A stretch of 64,000 nt of DNA from Massilia sp. Root418 (GTDB taxonomy: Bacteria > Pseudomonadota > Gammaproteobacteria > Burkholderiales > Burkholderiaceae_D), in the NCBI RefSeq assembly GCF_001425265.1, contig NZ_LMEC01000001.1, positions 1,012,036 through 1,076,035 of the forward strand, written 5' to 3'. Shown piece after piece: positions 18,287 through 26,655 of the stretch; the first letter of the stretch is position 1, and each line of letters opens with the position of its first letter. The position numbers and the translations under genes are program-made. Below the pieces are notes generated by a model. It was not told where the DNA came from. It was given only the letters and a program-made list of their open reading frames with translations, and ran no database searches.

Positions 18287-19180
18287 TTAGCCGATCACGG
18301 CCAGCGTCAGCGTGGCGACGTAGCCGTCGGTGGCATTGCCGCTCATGGCTGCCATCTGCAGCGAATAGCCGTCGCCGAACACGTTGTCGGACGCGTAGCT
18401 GATGCGCGCCAGATTCGTCACGCTGGCGCTGTAGCCGCTGCTGGCGTACACCTCGTTCAGCGTGGCCATGGGGAAGGTGAACTGCGAAGTCTTGATGCGG
18501 TTGCTGGCGTTGGTGCTCTTGGCCAGCGTCGGGTAGACCTCGAAATGCACGTGCGGCATGCGCCCGTCGTAGCAGCCGGGGAAGATGGTGGTGAACGTGA
18601 CCTCGCCGGTGGCGTCGGCCTCCTGCACGCCGCGCAGGTAGTTCTGGCTGGTGACGCCGCTGGAGTACAGAGAGTAGTTGCCGGTCCGGTCGCAGTGCCA
18701 CAGGTAGACCGCCATGCCGCCAGCGGCACCGCAGCTGGCGTTGGCGTTGATGATCTTCAGCTTGATGGTCAGCGGTACGCCGGCGGCGGTGCCGCTCATG
18801 CCGCCGAAACTGCTGCGGATGTCCTGGCGCACCACGCCGCTTTGCGTGAGCACGTTGGCGATGCCGGCGCTGTTGCTGTTGGTGCCGTCGGCTGGATACG
18901 GCCCGCCGGTTTCCTCCGGGATCACGCTGCAGGAGCCGCTGGTGGTGCTGGTACTGCCGGTGGTGCCGGTGGTGCCGGTGGTCCCTGTGGATCCCGTGCT
19001 GCCGGTGCTAGTGGTCGCCGTGCTGGTGCTGGACGTGGTGTCGCCGCTTGATCCGCCGCAGCCGAGTATAGGCAGGGCTGCTGCGCTGGCCATCATCCAG
19101 CGCAGGGATTTGCGGCGTCCGGCCGCCACTTGCATCATCTTCTTCAGGTCGTCCGCCAGGCTGTGGCCGTGTGCTTCCAT
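18287..19180 (-). CDS. Intradiol ring-cleavage dioxygenase-like Tat lipoprotein
   Basis: A 297-residue protein. The N-terminus has a twin-arginine-like RRKSLRWMMASAAALPILGC, which is also a lipobox ending in Cys, then a Ser/Thr/Gly-only linker (residues ~43-80). The catalytic-type domain has PEETGGPYPADG, YLWHCDRTGNYSLYS and the iron-ligand stretch PGCYDGRMPHVHFEVY (Tyr and the His-x-His pair of the protocatechuate/catechol dioxygenase family). Family knowledge suggests non-haem Fe(III) cleavage of a catechol; export to the envelope suggests an extracellular aromatic. It follows the 19193-19873 gene by 12 bp and probably belongs to the Spy-headed transcript. Confidence 0.8.
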   Translation of the reverse strand: MEAHGHSLADDLKKMMQVAAGRRKSLRWMMASAAALPILGCGGSSGDTTSSTSTATTSTGSTGSTGTTGTTGTTGSTSTTSGSCSVIPEETGGPYPADGTNSNSAGIANVLTQSGVVRQDIRSSFGGMSGTAAGVPLTIKLKIINANASCGAAGGMAVYLWHCDRTGNYSLYSSGVTSQNYLRGVQEADATGEVTFTTIFPGCYDGRMPHVHFEVYPTLAKSTNASNRIKTSQFTFPMATLNEVYASSGYSASVTNLARISYASDNVFGDGYSLQMAAMSGNATDGYVATLTLAVIG

Positions 19181-19192
19181 GGTTCACTCCAT

Positions 19193-19873
19193 TCATACCG
19201 AGGTGTTGATCAGGTTGCCGCTGCTGCCGGCATTGGGCAATATGTCCGACAGCGCTTGCAGGAAGCTGGCCAGCTTGCCGCTGGCGTCGGACGTGTCGCT
19301 GCCGAGCGCCTCGAGCAGGCTTTGGAACGAGGTTTCCAGCGCGGTTGCGCCGGTGCCGGCGCCGTTGGTGGCTTCGGCGGCTTCGTCGGCCTCGCTGGTG
19401 GCCGTGTCGCTGCCCGAAGTGAGCTTGGCCACCAGGCTTTGCAAATCCGCTTCCAGCTTGCCCGGACCGCCGGGACCGCCGGGGCCGCCTCCGCCCGGCG
19501 GGCCATACGCCTGCCCGCCGCCGGGCGGTGGCGATGCACTCGAAGACGTTCCCTGCTCATGCAATGCGCCCATCAGCTCATGCAGGAAACTGCCCAGCGC
19601 CTGCGCGGCATTGCCGCTGCCGGCGGCCTCGCCGGTGTCCGCGCCGGTGCTGCTGGTGCCGGTGCTGTCGGCAGTCGCGCCGTCACTGCTGGAAAGCCCA
19701 AGCGACTGCAGCGCACTCGCGATGGCATCGATAAAACCGCCGTCATCGGGAGGCGGCGGGCGGCTGCCTACCTGGCTGCCCTCGCCGCTGGCGTTGCCGC
19801 TGGTGGCATTGAGCTTGCTCACGTAGCTCAACTGGCTCGCCGCGCTGCTGGAGGTGAGAGAACTGATCGTCAT
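19193..19873 (-). CDS. Low-complexity Ser/Gly/Pro-rich protein of unknown function
   Basis: A 226-residue protein starting MTISSLTSSSAASQLSYVSK, with no signal peptide. Three similar helical blocks (DAIASALQSLGL, ALGSFLHELMGALHEQ, SFQSLLEALG/LASFLQALSDIL) alternate with Ser/Thr/Gly/Pro-rich linkers, including a Gly-Pro run around residues 115-137. I recognise no family. The helices-plus-linkers design resembles small secreted or surface proteins but this is not evidence of export. The ATG at 19873 has AAGGAG 7 bases upstream. It lies 13 bp after the Spy-like gene. Confidence 0.6.
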   Translation of the reverse strand: MTISSLTSSSAASQLSYVSKLNATSGNASGEGSQVGSRPPPPDDGGFIDAIASALQSLGLSSSDGATADSTGTSSTGADTGEAAGSGNAAQALGSFLHELMGALHEQGTSSSASPPPGGGQAYGPPGGGGPGGPGGPGKLEADLQSLVAKLTSGSDTATSEADEAAEATNGAGTGATALETSFQSLLEALGSDTSDASGKLASFLQALSDILPNAGSSGNLINTSV

Positions 19874-19886
19874 GCTGTACTCCTTG

Positions 19887-20399
19887 TTAAGGTTGAAGGC
19901 GCGGTGGCTTGCGCTGGTCCAGCTGCTTGCGCTGCTCGGCCGTCAATACGCCCAGCAGCTTCTGTTCGGTGCGCACGCGCTGCAGTTCCAGGTTGGACAT
20001 GGCCTGCGCCGCGGCCTTCGCCAGCGAAGCGGCGCTGGCGTCGTCGTACTTGTCGGCCTTGCCCAGGCCGTCCAGCGCCTGCTGCGCCTTGCGCAATGCC
20101 CTGGACTGCTCACGGACATACGGCTCCTGGGCATGCAGGATGGCGAATACCTTGTCCTCTTGCGCCTCGTCCAGGTCCAGGCCGTGCATCCAGCCGCGCA
20201 TCGGCCCGGGACCGCCGAAGCCGCGCGGACCGCGTTCGCCATGGGGACCGTGGCCCGGGCCGAACGGCGGCGCGTCCTGTGCGCCGGCGGACTCCGGCGC
20301 TTCCATGGCGGCCGCGCCGTTGCCGGCATGCGACGCCAGCGGCAGCGCCAGCAGCGCCGCCAGCAAGAGATGTTGCAGGGGGATCTTCTTGGTTTTCAT
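19887..20399 (-). CDS. Spy/CpxP-family periplasmic chaperone-like protein
   Basis: A 170-residue exported protein: signal peptide KKIPLQHLLLAALLALPLAS, cleavage near ASHA-GN, a Gly/Pro/His-rich stretch (residues 35-65), then helices rich in Gln/Arg/Lys and the family LTxxQ motif (LTAEQRKQLDQRK) at the C-terminus. In enterics such proteins bind unfolded envelope proteins or inhibit CpxA. The ATG at 20399 follows GGAG; an upstream ATG lacks one. It is divergent from the CpxR-like gene, with CpxR boxes between them, so it is probably induced by envelope stress. Confidence 0.82.
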   Translation of the reverse strand: MKTKKIPLQHLLLAALLALPLASHAGNGAAAMEAPESAGAQDAPPFGPGHGPHGERGPRGFGGPGPMRGWMHGLDLDEAQEDKVFAILHAQEPYVREQSRALRKAQQALDGLGKADKYDDASAASLAKAAAQAMSNLELQRVRTEQKLLGVLTAEQRKQLDQRKPPRLQP

Positions 20400-20448
20400 G
20401 TCTGCTCCGGTTGGTTCGTGATGAGCAGCCATTGTCTTGCCGGGGCAT

Positions 20449-20509
20449 GTAAAGCGCGGTTAGCGCGACGTAAAACGGTGTAAAGACGGCGGGTGTAAAT
20501 CGGGGTAAA
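20449..20509. promoter_or_regulatory. CpxR-type operator: five GTAAA half-sites
   Basis: GTAAA occurs at 20449, 20470, 20480, 20495 and 20505, all in the same orientation. The pairs 20470/20480 and 20495/20505 are perfect GTAAA-N5-GTAAA boxes, the published E. coli CpxR consensus, with the two boxes 25 bp apart. They lie in the divergent intergenic region between the Spy-like gene and the CpxR-like gene, and support naming this pair Cpx and expecting autoregulation. Confidence 0.85.
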
Positions 20510-20574
20510 AGCGTGCTTCCTGGCCCATCTTGTTTGCTATGATGGGCCAATCGACAATCACGAATCGCGCTGCA

Positions 20575-21264
20575 ATGAGCAAGGTACTGTTAATAGACGA
20601 CGACATAGAACTGGTGGGCATGTTCCAGGAATACCTTGAACAGGAAGGCTTCGAAGTGCGCACCGCGCACGACGGCGAAGCCGGCGCCGCCGCCGCCTTG
20701 TCGGGCCTGTACGCCATCGCGGTGCTGGACGTGATGATGCCGCGCATGAACGGCCTGGAAACCCTGCGCCGCATCCGCGCCCACAGCCGCATGCCCATCC
20801 TGATGCTGACCGCGCGCGGCGACGACACGGACCGCATCGTCGGCCTGGAACTGGGCGCGGACGACTACGTGGCCAAGCCCTGCACCCCGCGCGAGCTGAC
20901 CGCGCGCATCCGCGCCATCCTGCGCCGCACGCTGGGCACGCCCATGGATGCCGGCGGCGCGCAGCCCCTGAGCGTGGGCCAGCTCACCATGTGGCCTGAG
21001 CAGCGCCGCGCCACCTGGGCCGGTACGGCGCTGGAGCTGACCAGCACGGAGTTCAATCTGCTGGAAGTCCTGGCGCGCAACGCGGGCAAGCCGGTGAGCA
21101 AGAACACCTTGTCTGAGCAGGGGCTGGGCCGGCCGATGGCGCGCTTCGACCGCAATATCGACGTCCACCTGAGCAGCTTGCGGCACAAGCTCGGCACCAT
21201 TGCCGACGGCCGCTCCTGCCTGCAGACGGTGTACCGGCTGGGTTACCAGCTGATCAAGGAGTGA
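20575..21264 (+). CDS. cpxR: OmpR-family response regulator, CpxR-like
   Basis: A 229-residue response regulator. The receiver domain has acidic pocket LLIDDDIEL, phospho-acceptor D52 in VLDVMMP, Thr in MLTARG and Lys in YVAKPCTPRE. The C-terminal winged helix has TSTEFNLLEVLARNAG and RNIDVHLSSLRHKLG. The ATG at 20575 starts MSKVLLIDDD. The adjacent GTAAA-N5-GTAAA boxes, the divergent Spy/CpxP-like gene and the downstream kinase point to envelope-stress control. The GTG start of the kinase lies 2 bp past its stop. Confidence 0.88.
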   Translation: MSKVLLIDDDIELVGMFQEYLEQEGFEVRTAHDGEAGAAAALSGLYAIAVLDVMMPRMNGLETLRRIRAHSRMPILMLTARGDDTDRIVGLELGADDYVAKPCTPRELTARIRAILRRTLGTPMDAGGAQPLSVGQLTMWPEQRRATWAGTALELTSTEFNLLEVLARNAGKPVSKNTLSEQGLGRPMARFDRNIDVHLSSLRHKLGTIADGRSCLQTVYRLGYQLIKE

Positions 21265-21266
21265 GC

Positions 21267-23009
21267 GTGGGCCGCCTGTTCTGGAAATTCTTCCTCTCCA
21301 TCCTGCTGGCGCAGGTGGTGGCGGCGGTGGGCATCGGTGGCGCGATCTGGCTCAGGAACCGCGATGCCGCCATGCCGCGCCAGCAGGATATCGACACCGG
21401 GCCGCGCGCGGAGGACGCCATCGAGTCGGCCGCCGCCACGCTGGAATTCGGTGGCGTGAATGCGCTGCAAAGCCTGCTGGAAAACATGAACCGGCACCGC
21501 GTGTATGCGGTCAACGAGCAGGGACGCGAGCTGCTGGGACGCATCGTGAAGCCGGCCATGATACTGGAAGCGCGCCGCCTGCTGAAGCAGGACGGTTCGC
21601 AGCGCGTGGTGCGCGAAGTGAAAGCCGCCGACGGCCACCGGTATGCGCTATTTCTGCCGTCACGCGAAAACCTGGGCGGCATGCAGGCCGGCGGCGCGCC
21701 GCTGCTGCGCAGCCTGGCCAGCATCGCCAGCGTGCCGCTCGACGGCGGCCACCCCGGCTATCAACGCGGCCACGGCGACTGGCGCGGCCACGGTCCCGGC
21801 ATGGGCCCCGCCCCGGGTGCCGCCGCTCCTGTCCCCGCAACCAGCGCAGGTCCAGCCGCCGATTCCGGCACCAGCACCGGGACCAGCGCCGGCCCCGGTT
21901 CCGGTTCCGGGCCGGGCTACGGTCCGGGTTCCGGCGCCGGCGCGGGCCCCGGTCAAGGCTACGGTTCCGTTGCCGGCCCTGGCCCCGGCCAAGGCTACGG
22001 TCCCGGCCCAGGTTTCGGCCCCGGCACAGGCAACGGCCCCGGCCCAGGCTTCGGTCCCGGCCCGCAAGGCCCGCCGCCGCGCTTCCAACCGCTGACGCCC
22101 TTCATCCCGATTGCCGCCGCCGTGCTGGCCAGCCTGCTGTTTGCCGCCCTGCTGGCCTGGTACTTTTCGCGCCCTATCCGCTCGCTGCGGCAGGCATTCG
22201 AAGCCGCATCGCACGGCGACCTGGCGCCCCGCTTCGCGCGCGCCGGCGGCAAGCGCGGCGACGAGCTGAGCGACCTGGGGCGCGACTTCGACCGCATGAC
22301 CGCCCGTCTGCGCAGCCTGATGGACGCGCAAACCCGCTTGCTGCACGATGTATCGCATGAACTGCGCTCACCGCTGGCGCGCCTGCAGGCCGCTATCGGC
22401 CTGGCGCACCAGCAGCCCGACAAAGCCCACGCCACCATGGAACGCATCGAGCGCGAAAGCGTGCGCATGGACAAGCTGGTGGGCGAGCTGCTCACCCTGG
22501 CGCGCCTGGAAACGAGTCCCATCAACCCCGCCCACGAGCAGATCAGCATGGCCGAGCTGCTGGAAGAAATCGTGGCGGACGCGGAATTCGAAGCCGCTTC
22601 GCACGACCGCGCCATCGAACTGCGCGGCAGCGCCGACGTGGCGGTCAGCGGCCAGGCCGATTTGCTGGCGCGCGCAATTGAAAACATCGTGCGCAATGCC
22701 ATCAAGCACAGCCCCGCAGGCGGCACCGTGCGCGTGGAACTGGAAACCGACGAGGCCACCGACCGCCTGCGCATCCGCGTGCTGGACCGTGGCCCCGGCG
22801 TGGCGCAGGCCGACCTGCAAGCCATCTTCGAGCCCTTCTTCCGCAGCAGCGACACGCTCAAGGACGTGGAAGGCCACGGCCTGGGGCTGGCGATTGCGCA
22901 GCAGGTGGTGCTGGCCCACGGCGGCAGCATTGCCGCCCGCAACCGCGAGCACGGCGGGCTGGCTGTCGAGATCGCGCTGCCGATTGCGCAGCACGACAGC
23001 GCGGCATAA
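21267..23009 (+). CDS. cpxA: Sensor histidine kinase, CpxA-like, with a long Gly-Pro repeat in the sensor region
   Basis: A 580-residue inner-membrane kinase. Transmembrane segment 1 is at residues ~5-25. The periplasmic part (to ~275) ends in a roughly 100-residue low-complexity insert of Gly/Pro/Ala/Ser (repeats such as GPGFGPG and GPGQGYG). Transmembrane segment 2 follows (IPIAAAVLASLLFAALLAWY), then HAMP and HisKA with H364 in LLHDVSHELRSPL. The ATPase domain has N-box NIVRNAIKHSP, DRGPGVAQ and GHGLGLAIA. The GTG at 21267 is chosen because AAGGAG ends 5 bases before it; the GTG at 21261 would overlap that site. Partner of the CpxR-like regulator. Confidence 0.86.
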   Translation: MGRLFWKFFLSILLAQVVAAVGIGGAIWLRNRDAAMPRQQDIDTGPRAEDAIESAAATLEFGGVNALQSLLENMNRHRVYAVNEQGRELLGRIVKPAMILEARRLLKQDGSQRVVREVKAADGHRYALFLPSRENLGGMQAGGAPLLRSLASIASVPLDGGHPGYQRGHGDWRGHGPGMGPAPGAAAPVPATSAGPAADSGTSTGTSAGPGSGSGPGYGPGSGAGAGPGQGYGSVAGPGPGQGYGPGPGFGPGTGNGPGPGFGPGPQGPPPRFQPLTPFIPIAAAVLASLLFAALLAWYFSRPIRSLRQAFEAASHGDLAPRFARAGGKRGDELSDLGRDFDRMTARLRSLMDAQTRLLHDVSHELRSPLARLQAAIGLAHQQPDKAHATMERIERESVRMDKLVGELLTLARLETSPINPAHEQISMAELLEEIVADAEFEAASHDRAIELRGSADVAVSGQADLLARAIENIVRNAIKHSPAGGTVRVELETDEATDRLRIRVLDRGPGVAQADLQAIFEPFFRSSDTLKDVEGHGLGLAIAQQVVLAHGGSIAARNREHGGLAVEIALPIAQHDSAA

Positions 23010-23018
23010 AGCGCGCGG

Positions 23019-23600
23019 CTACAGGTCCAGGCGGGAGATTTTTGTTCCTTCCAGCGTCAGATTGGCCATCAGGCCTGCGTTGGTCAGCACCAGCGCCTGC
23101 ACCGGATTGTTGGCGGTAGCCGTGTCGATCTCGCCGTTCACGCCCACCTTGATGATCGCCACCGAAGCATCCACGCCCGCCGTCCAGCCCTTGCTCTGGC
23201 CGAACTTGCTGAAGGCCTCCTGTGTCATGAACAGCAGCACCACGGCCTTGGACTGGGCACCGGCCTGCAGGCCCACCGAGGCGGAAGCCATGCTGTAATA
23301 GCCGCCAGGCTCGCCCCGCACGCGCAGCGCGCCCTTGCCGTACTCGCCGCCCACCACCAGGCCGGCCGCCAGCACACGCGGGAACACCAGCACCGCATTG
23401 GACTTGGCCACCAGCTCGCGCGAGCCCTTCACTTCCGCGTACAGGCGGTTCAGGGTGCTGTCGACGCCGTTGTCGATTTCCGTGCGGACCGCAGAGGGCT
23501 CCGCCTTGCCGGACGTGGTGGTGGTGGTGCAGCCGGACAGCGCAGCGCCGGCCAGGGCCAGCGCCGCTGCGGAGGTGAACAGGAAGGTACGCTTATGCAT
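23019..23600 (-). CDS. YSC84/SYLF-domain lipoprotein
   Basis: A 193-residue exported lipoprotein with signal sequence FTSAAALALAGAALSGC (lipobox LSGC) and a run of threonines after the Cys. The SYLF/YSC84 core runs across residues ~45-190 (LVAKSNAVLVFPRVLAAGLV, GGEYGKGALRV, GYYSMASASVGLQAGAQSK). Relatives are common in betaproteobacteria (BPSL1445 type); the domain binds lipids in eukaryotes and its bacterial role is unknown. It is convergent with cpxA, with only 9 bp between them. Confidence 0.85.
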   Translation of the reverse strand: MHKRTFLFTSAAALALAGAALSGCTTTTTSGKAEPSAVRTEIDNGVDSTLNRLYAEVKGSRELVAKSNAVLVFPRVLAAGLVVGGEYGKGALRVRGEPGGYYSMASASVGLQAGAQSKAVVLLFMTQEAFSKFGQSKGWTAGVDASVAIIKVGVNGEIDTATANNPVQALVLTNAGLMANLTLEGTKISRLDL

Positions 23601-23696
23601 GGAGGTCTCCAGTCGTCAAGGGGTCAGCGAATCTTTGTGATTCTGACACTTTACGCCCTGGTCAACCTCTCCCTTCCGAAGCAGGCTTGAGGAAAA

Positions 23697-24263
23697 TCAG
23701 GCTTTCGGCAGGGTGACGCCGTGCTGGCCCTGGTACTTGCCGTTGCGGTCCTTGTACGACGTTTCGCACACTTCATCGCTCTCGAAGAACAGCACCTGCG
23801 CGCAGCCCTCGCCGGCGTAGATCTTGGCCGGCAGCGGCGTGGTGTTGGAGAACTCCAGGGTCACGTAGCCTTCCCATTCCGGTTCGAACGGCGTGACGTT
23901 GACGATGATGCCGCAACGCGCGTAGGTCGATTTACCCAGGCACACCGTCAGCACATTGCGCGGGATGCGGAAATACTCGATGGTGCGGGCCAGCGCGAAC
24001 GAGTTAGGGGGAATGATGCAGACGTCGCTCTTGATATCGACGAAGGAGTTGGAATCGAAGTTCTTCGGATCGACGATGGTGCTGTTGATGTTGGTGAAGA
24101 TCTTGAACTCGTCCGCGCAGCGGATGTCGTAGCCGTAAGAAGAAGTGCCGTAGGAAATCACCTTGCGGCCGCTTTCCTCCCGCACCTGGCCCGGCTCGAA
24201 GGGTTCGATCATGCCGTGCTGCTCCGCCATGCGGCGTATCCATTTATCGCTCTTAATTGCCAT
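23697..24263 (-). CDS. dcd: dCTP deaminase
   Basis: A 188-residue trimeric enzyme that deaminates dCTP to dUTP for dTTP synthesis. It has the full family length, with [20 protein letters not shown], the catalytic region [38 protein letters not shown] and a C-terminal Gln-rich lid [14 protein letters not shown]. The ATG at 24263 gives the canonical [11 protein letters not shown] start. In related genera, as I recall, dcd lies beside the Arg/Lys decarboxylase gene, which here is 15.7 kb away. Confidence 0.96.
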   Translation of the reverse strand: MAIKSDKWIRRMAEQHGMIEPFEPGQVREESGRKVISYGTSSYGYDIRCADEFKIFTNINSTIVDPKNFDSNSFVDIKSDVCIIPPNSFALARTIEYFRIPRNVLTVCLGKSTYARCGIIVNVTPFEPEWEGYVTLEFSNTTPLPAKIYAGEGCAQVLFFESDEVCETSYKDRNGKYQGQHGVTLPKA

Positions 24264-24368
24264 CGCAAAACCATTTCTCAAGATTGCAGGGAGGCCCAGG
24301 CTCGCGCCAGCGCCATTTCACCCGCGATTTTACGCGAAAGACCTGCTTTCAAGAACAATTTTGCAAGC

Positions 24369-25205
24369 TCAAGCCCGCTTGCGCGGCTGTGCCTGGCGCT
24401 GCGCGCCCTGCTGGGCAAGCAATTGCGAGATCATCTCGTGGGTCACGGTGGCGGTCAGCTCGGGCGACTCCATGGGGAACAGATGGCCGCCCGGAATGAT
24501 GCGGAAGTTCTCGCCAACCAGGCGGCGGGTGGCGTCCAGCCCGGCCTGGCGGTTCTCGACCGACTGGTCGCCGCCGATGAAGCCCGCCGGCACCTGCAGG
24601 CCGGGCTTGACCAGCGCGCCGATGTGGTGCGGCAGGCTGCGGTAGACGGCGGTTTCGTTCTCGCGCGTAAAGCGCAGCTGCACACCCTCCGGATGCGGCT
24701 TCAGGCCGGCGGCGATGTAGTCTTCCAGCACACCGGGCGCCCAGGCGGCAAACATGTCCTTGCTGGCGAAGTGCTGGTAGGCGGCGGCCGCGTCCGGCCA
24801 GACGTTGCGGCGCTTTTCGGAGAAGCGCGCCGGCGAGAACTTGTTGGCCAGCGACCAGTTGCGCGTGACGCGCAGCAGCAGCGCGCGCCAGCCGGCCACC
24901 ACGGGCGAATCCAGCATCACCAGGCAGCGCACCAGGTCCGGCCGCATGGCAGCCACCATCACGCTCAGCATGCCCCCCAGCGAGTGCCCCAGCAGCACCA
25001 CCGGCTCCCTATGCCGGCTTTCCAGCTCCGCGATCAGCTCCTGCACCAGATGCGGCCAGCCGGTCGCGACGGGATAAGCGGGATTGTGGGCGTGCATGTC
25101 CAGCGCCGAAATGTCGTAGTGCTGGCCCAGCAACTCGAACAGGCGGCGGTAAGTGCCCGCCGGATAGCTGTTGGCATGCGAGAAGTGCAGCTTGGGTTTG
25201 TTCAT
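24369..25205 (-). CDS. Alpha/beta-hydrolase
   Basis: A 278-residue cytosolic alpha/beta-hydrolase. It has an oxyanion HSxx-like start (LHFSHANSYPAGTYR), nucleophile elbow LLGHSLGGML (Ser ~96), an acid in the FIGGDQSVEN region and the catalytic His in IPGGHLFPMESP. The substrate is unknown. The ATG at 25205 has AAGGAG 10 bases upstream. It is divergent from the GntR-family gene and may be under its control; dcd follows after 105 bp. Confidence 0.85.
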   Translation of the reverse strand: MNKPKLHFSHANSYPAGTYRRLFELLGQHYDISALDMHAHNPAYPVATGWPHLVQELIAELESRHREPVVLLGHSLGGMLSVMVAAMRPDLVRCLVMLDSPVVAGWRALLLRVTRNWSLANKFSPARFSEKRRNVWPDAAAAYQHFASKDMFAAWAPGVLEDYIAAGLKPHPEGVQLRFTRENETAVYRSLPHHIGALVKPGLQVPAGFIGGDQSVENRQAGLDATRRLVGENFRIIPGGHLFPMESPELTATVTHEMISQLLAQQGAQRQAQPRKRA

Positions 25206-25373
25206 TTTTGTAATGTCTCCTTGGGCCCATTGTAAGGAGAGAGCCGACGAAAAAAATAGAACGGTTGCTCTAATCTTCGCCGGCTGGCTGTGGTGGCCGC
25301 AAGGGCTGAGGCGCGCCCGCCGTAGGCCGGGCAGGAACAATTGTCATAGCCGCCGCCCCTTGCCACAGATTGG

Positions 25374-25383
25374 ATACATGTAT
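25374..25383. promoter_or_regulatory. Candidate GntR/FadR-type operator
   Basis: The 10-bp palindrome ATACATGTAT lies 11 bp before the GntR-family ATG, in the divergent region shared with the alpha/beta-hydrolase. FCD-subgroup GntR regulators commonly bind short AT-rich palindromes at their own promoters. A second palindrome, ACAATTGT, is at 25337-25344. Confidence 0.5.
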
Positions 25384-25394
25384 ACACTCCAGTC

Positions 25395-26057
25395 ATGCCC
25401 CCCGAATCCGACAATAAACAAAGCACCGGCCACGCAATTCTGGCCGCGCTACGCACATCCATCACGTCCGGCAGCTTGCCCCCGGGAACCGTCTTGCGTC
25501 AGGTGGAGTTAGCCGAGGAGTTCGGCGTGAGCCGGATTCCCGTGCGCGAGGCGCTGCAGGCGCTCCAGTCCGAAGGGCTTGTCCTCATAGAACCCAATCG
25601 CGGCGCCTTTGTTGCCAGCTACACCGCGGAACAGCTCAGCGAAATGTTTGACCTACGCGTAATGCTGGAAGTCGACGCCCTGCAACACGCCATCCCGCAG
25701 CATACGGAGCGTTCCCTACGCCGGATCGAAGCGCTGCAGCGCGAGTTGGACTACGAGGATCAGCCGGCCGAGTGGGTTCGCCTGGACCGGGCTTTTCACG
25801 ACGAACTGTACGGCCCTTCTGCACGCGCCCGCACCCTGCAGCTAATCGCCGGCCTGCGTGGTTCCGTCGAGCGCTTCAGCCTCTCGCACCTGGGACCAGA
25901 CACGCGCCGCACAGGATGGAACGACGAGCACCAGCAACTAATCGCCGCCGTGCGGGCCCGTGACACTGCTGCTGCCAGCGCTATTCTGACTTTACATCTG
26001 CGACAGACCCAGCAAAGCGCGCTGGCCTCGCTCAACTCTCCTTCAACCCAAGCCTGA
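25395..26057 (+). CDS. GntR-family transcriptional regulator (FadR/FCD type)
   Basis: A 220-residue regulator. The N-terminal winged helix has ILAALRTSITSGSLPPGT and EFGVSRIPVREALQALQ, the hallmark VSRxPVREAL. The C-terminal all-helical FCD domain has the metal-type residues in RAFHDELY and NDEHQQLIAAV. FCD regulators sense small organic acids; the ligand is not predictable here. It is followed after 8 bp by an OsmC-family gene, a likely cotranscribed partner. Confidence 0.88.
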   Translation: MPPESDNKQSTGHAILAALRTSITSGSLPPGTVLRQVELAEEFGVSRIPVREALQALQSEGLVLIEPNRGAFVASYTAEQLSEMFDLRVMLEVDALQHAIPQHTERSLRRIEALQRELDYEDQPAEWVRLDRAFHDELYGPSARARTLQLIAGLRGSVERFSLSHLGPDTRRTGWNDEHQQLIAAVRARDTAAASAILTLHLRQTQQSALASLNSPSTQA

Positions 26058-26065
26058 GAGAATCC

Positions 26066-26560
26066 ATGTCCACACATACCGCCGAAATCTGCTGGGAGCG
26101 CCACGACAGCCGTTTCATCGACAACCGCTACAGCCGGGCGCACCACTGGCGCTTTGACGGTGGAACAGTAGTGCCAGCGTCCAGCTCGCCCCATGTGGTG
26201 CGCGTGCCATTTTCAGATCCGAGTTGCGTCGACCCTGAAGAAGCCTATGTGGCGGCTTTGTCGAGCTGCCATATGCTCTGGTTTCTCGGCCTGGCAGCGC
26301 GCGACGGTTATGTAGTCGATCGATACCAGGACATGGCACGAGGCGAAATGCAAAGGAATGCCGAAGGCAAAGACGCCGTGACCTGTGTGACGCTGCAGCC
26401 CGCAGTCGCCTTCTCCGGCGCTAAAGTTCCAACCGATGACACGTTACAGCGCCTGCACCATGAGGCGCATGAAAGCTGCTTCCTGGCCAGTTCAGTCAAG
26501 ACGGAGATCCTTGTACAAGGTAGCTGGAGCTACGAGGCGTCGGCGATGGCGGGACGCTAG
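26066..26560 (+). CDS. OsmC-family protein
   Basis: A 164-residue protein matching the OsmC/Ohr fold: a central helix with the first conserved cysteine (AALSSCHMLWFLGLAARDG) and the second in HHEAHESCFLASSVKTEI. Members reduce organic or fatty-acid hydroperoxides through this Cys pair. It sits 8 bp downstream of a GntR regulator, which suggests control by an organic ligand rather than OhrR. Confidence 0.85.
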   Translation: MSTHTAEICWERHDSRFIDNRYSRAHHWRFDGGTVVPASSSPHVVRVPFSDPSCVDPEEAYVAALSSCHMLWFLGLAARDGYVVDRYQDMARGEMQRNAEGKDAVTCVTLQPAVAFSGAKVPTDDTLQRLHHEAHESCFLASSVKTEILVQGSWSYEASAMAGR

Positions 26561-26655
26561 CGCAGCGCCTCCAAAGAAATGTGGTCAGCTGTTCCCGATG
26601 GCAGATCGGGCGGCACGCCGCCATCAGCCGCGGGCCCCCGACGGCGCCTGCCCGA
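26561..26655. other. Convergent gap with two short hairpins
   Basis: Between the OsmC and NIPSNAP genes, CCCGAT-GGCAG-ATCGGG (26594-26610) and GGCGG-CACG-CCGCC (overlapping its right side) can form adjacent stems. There is no T-run, so a terminator role is only possible. Confidence 0.3.
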
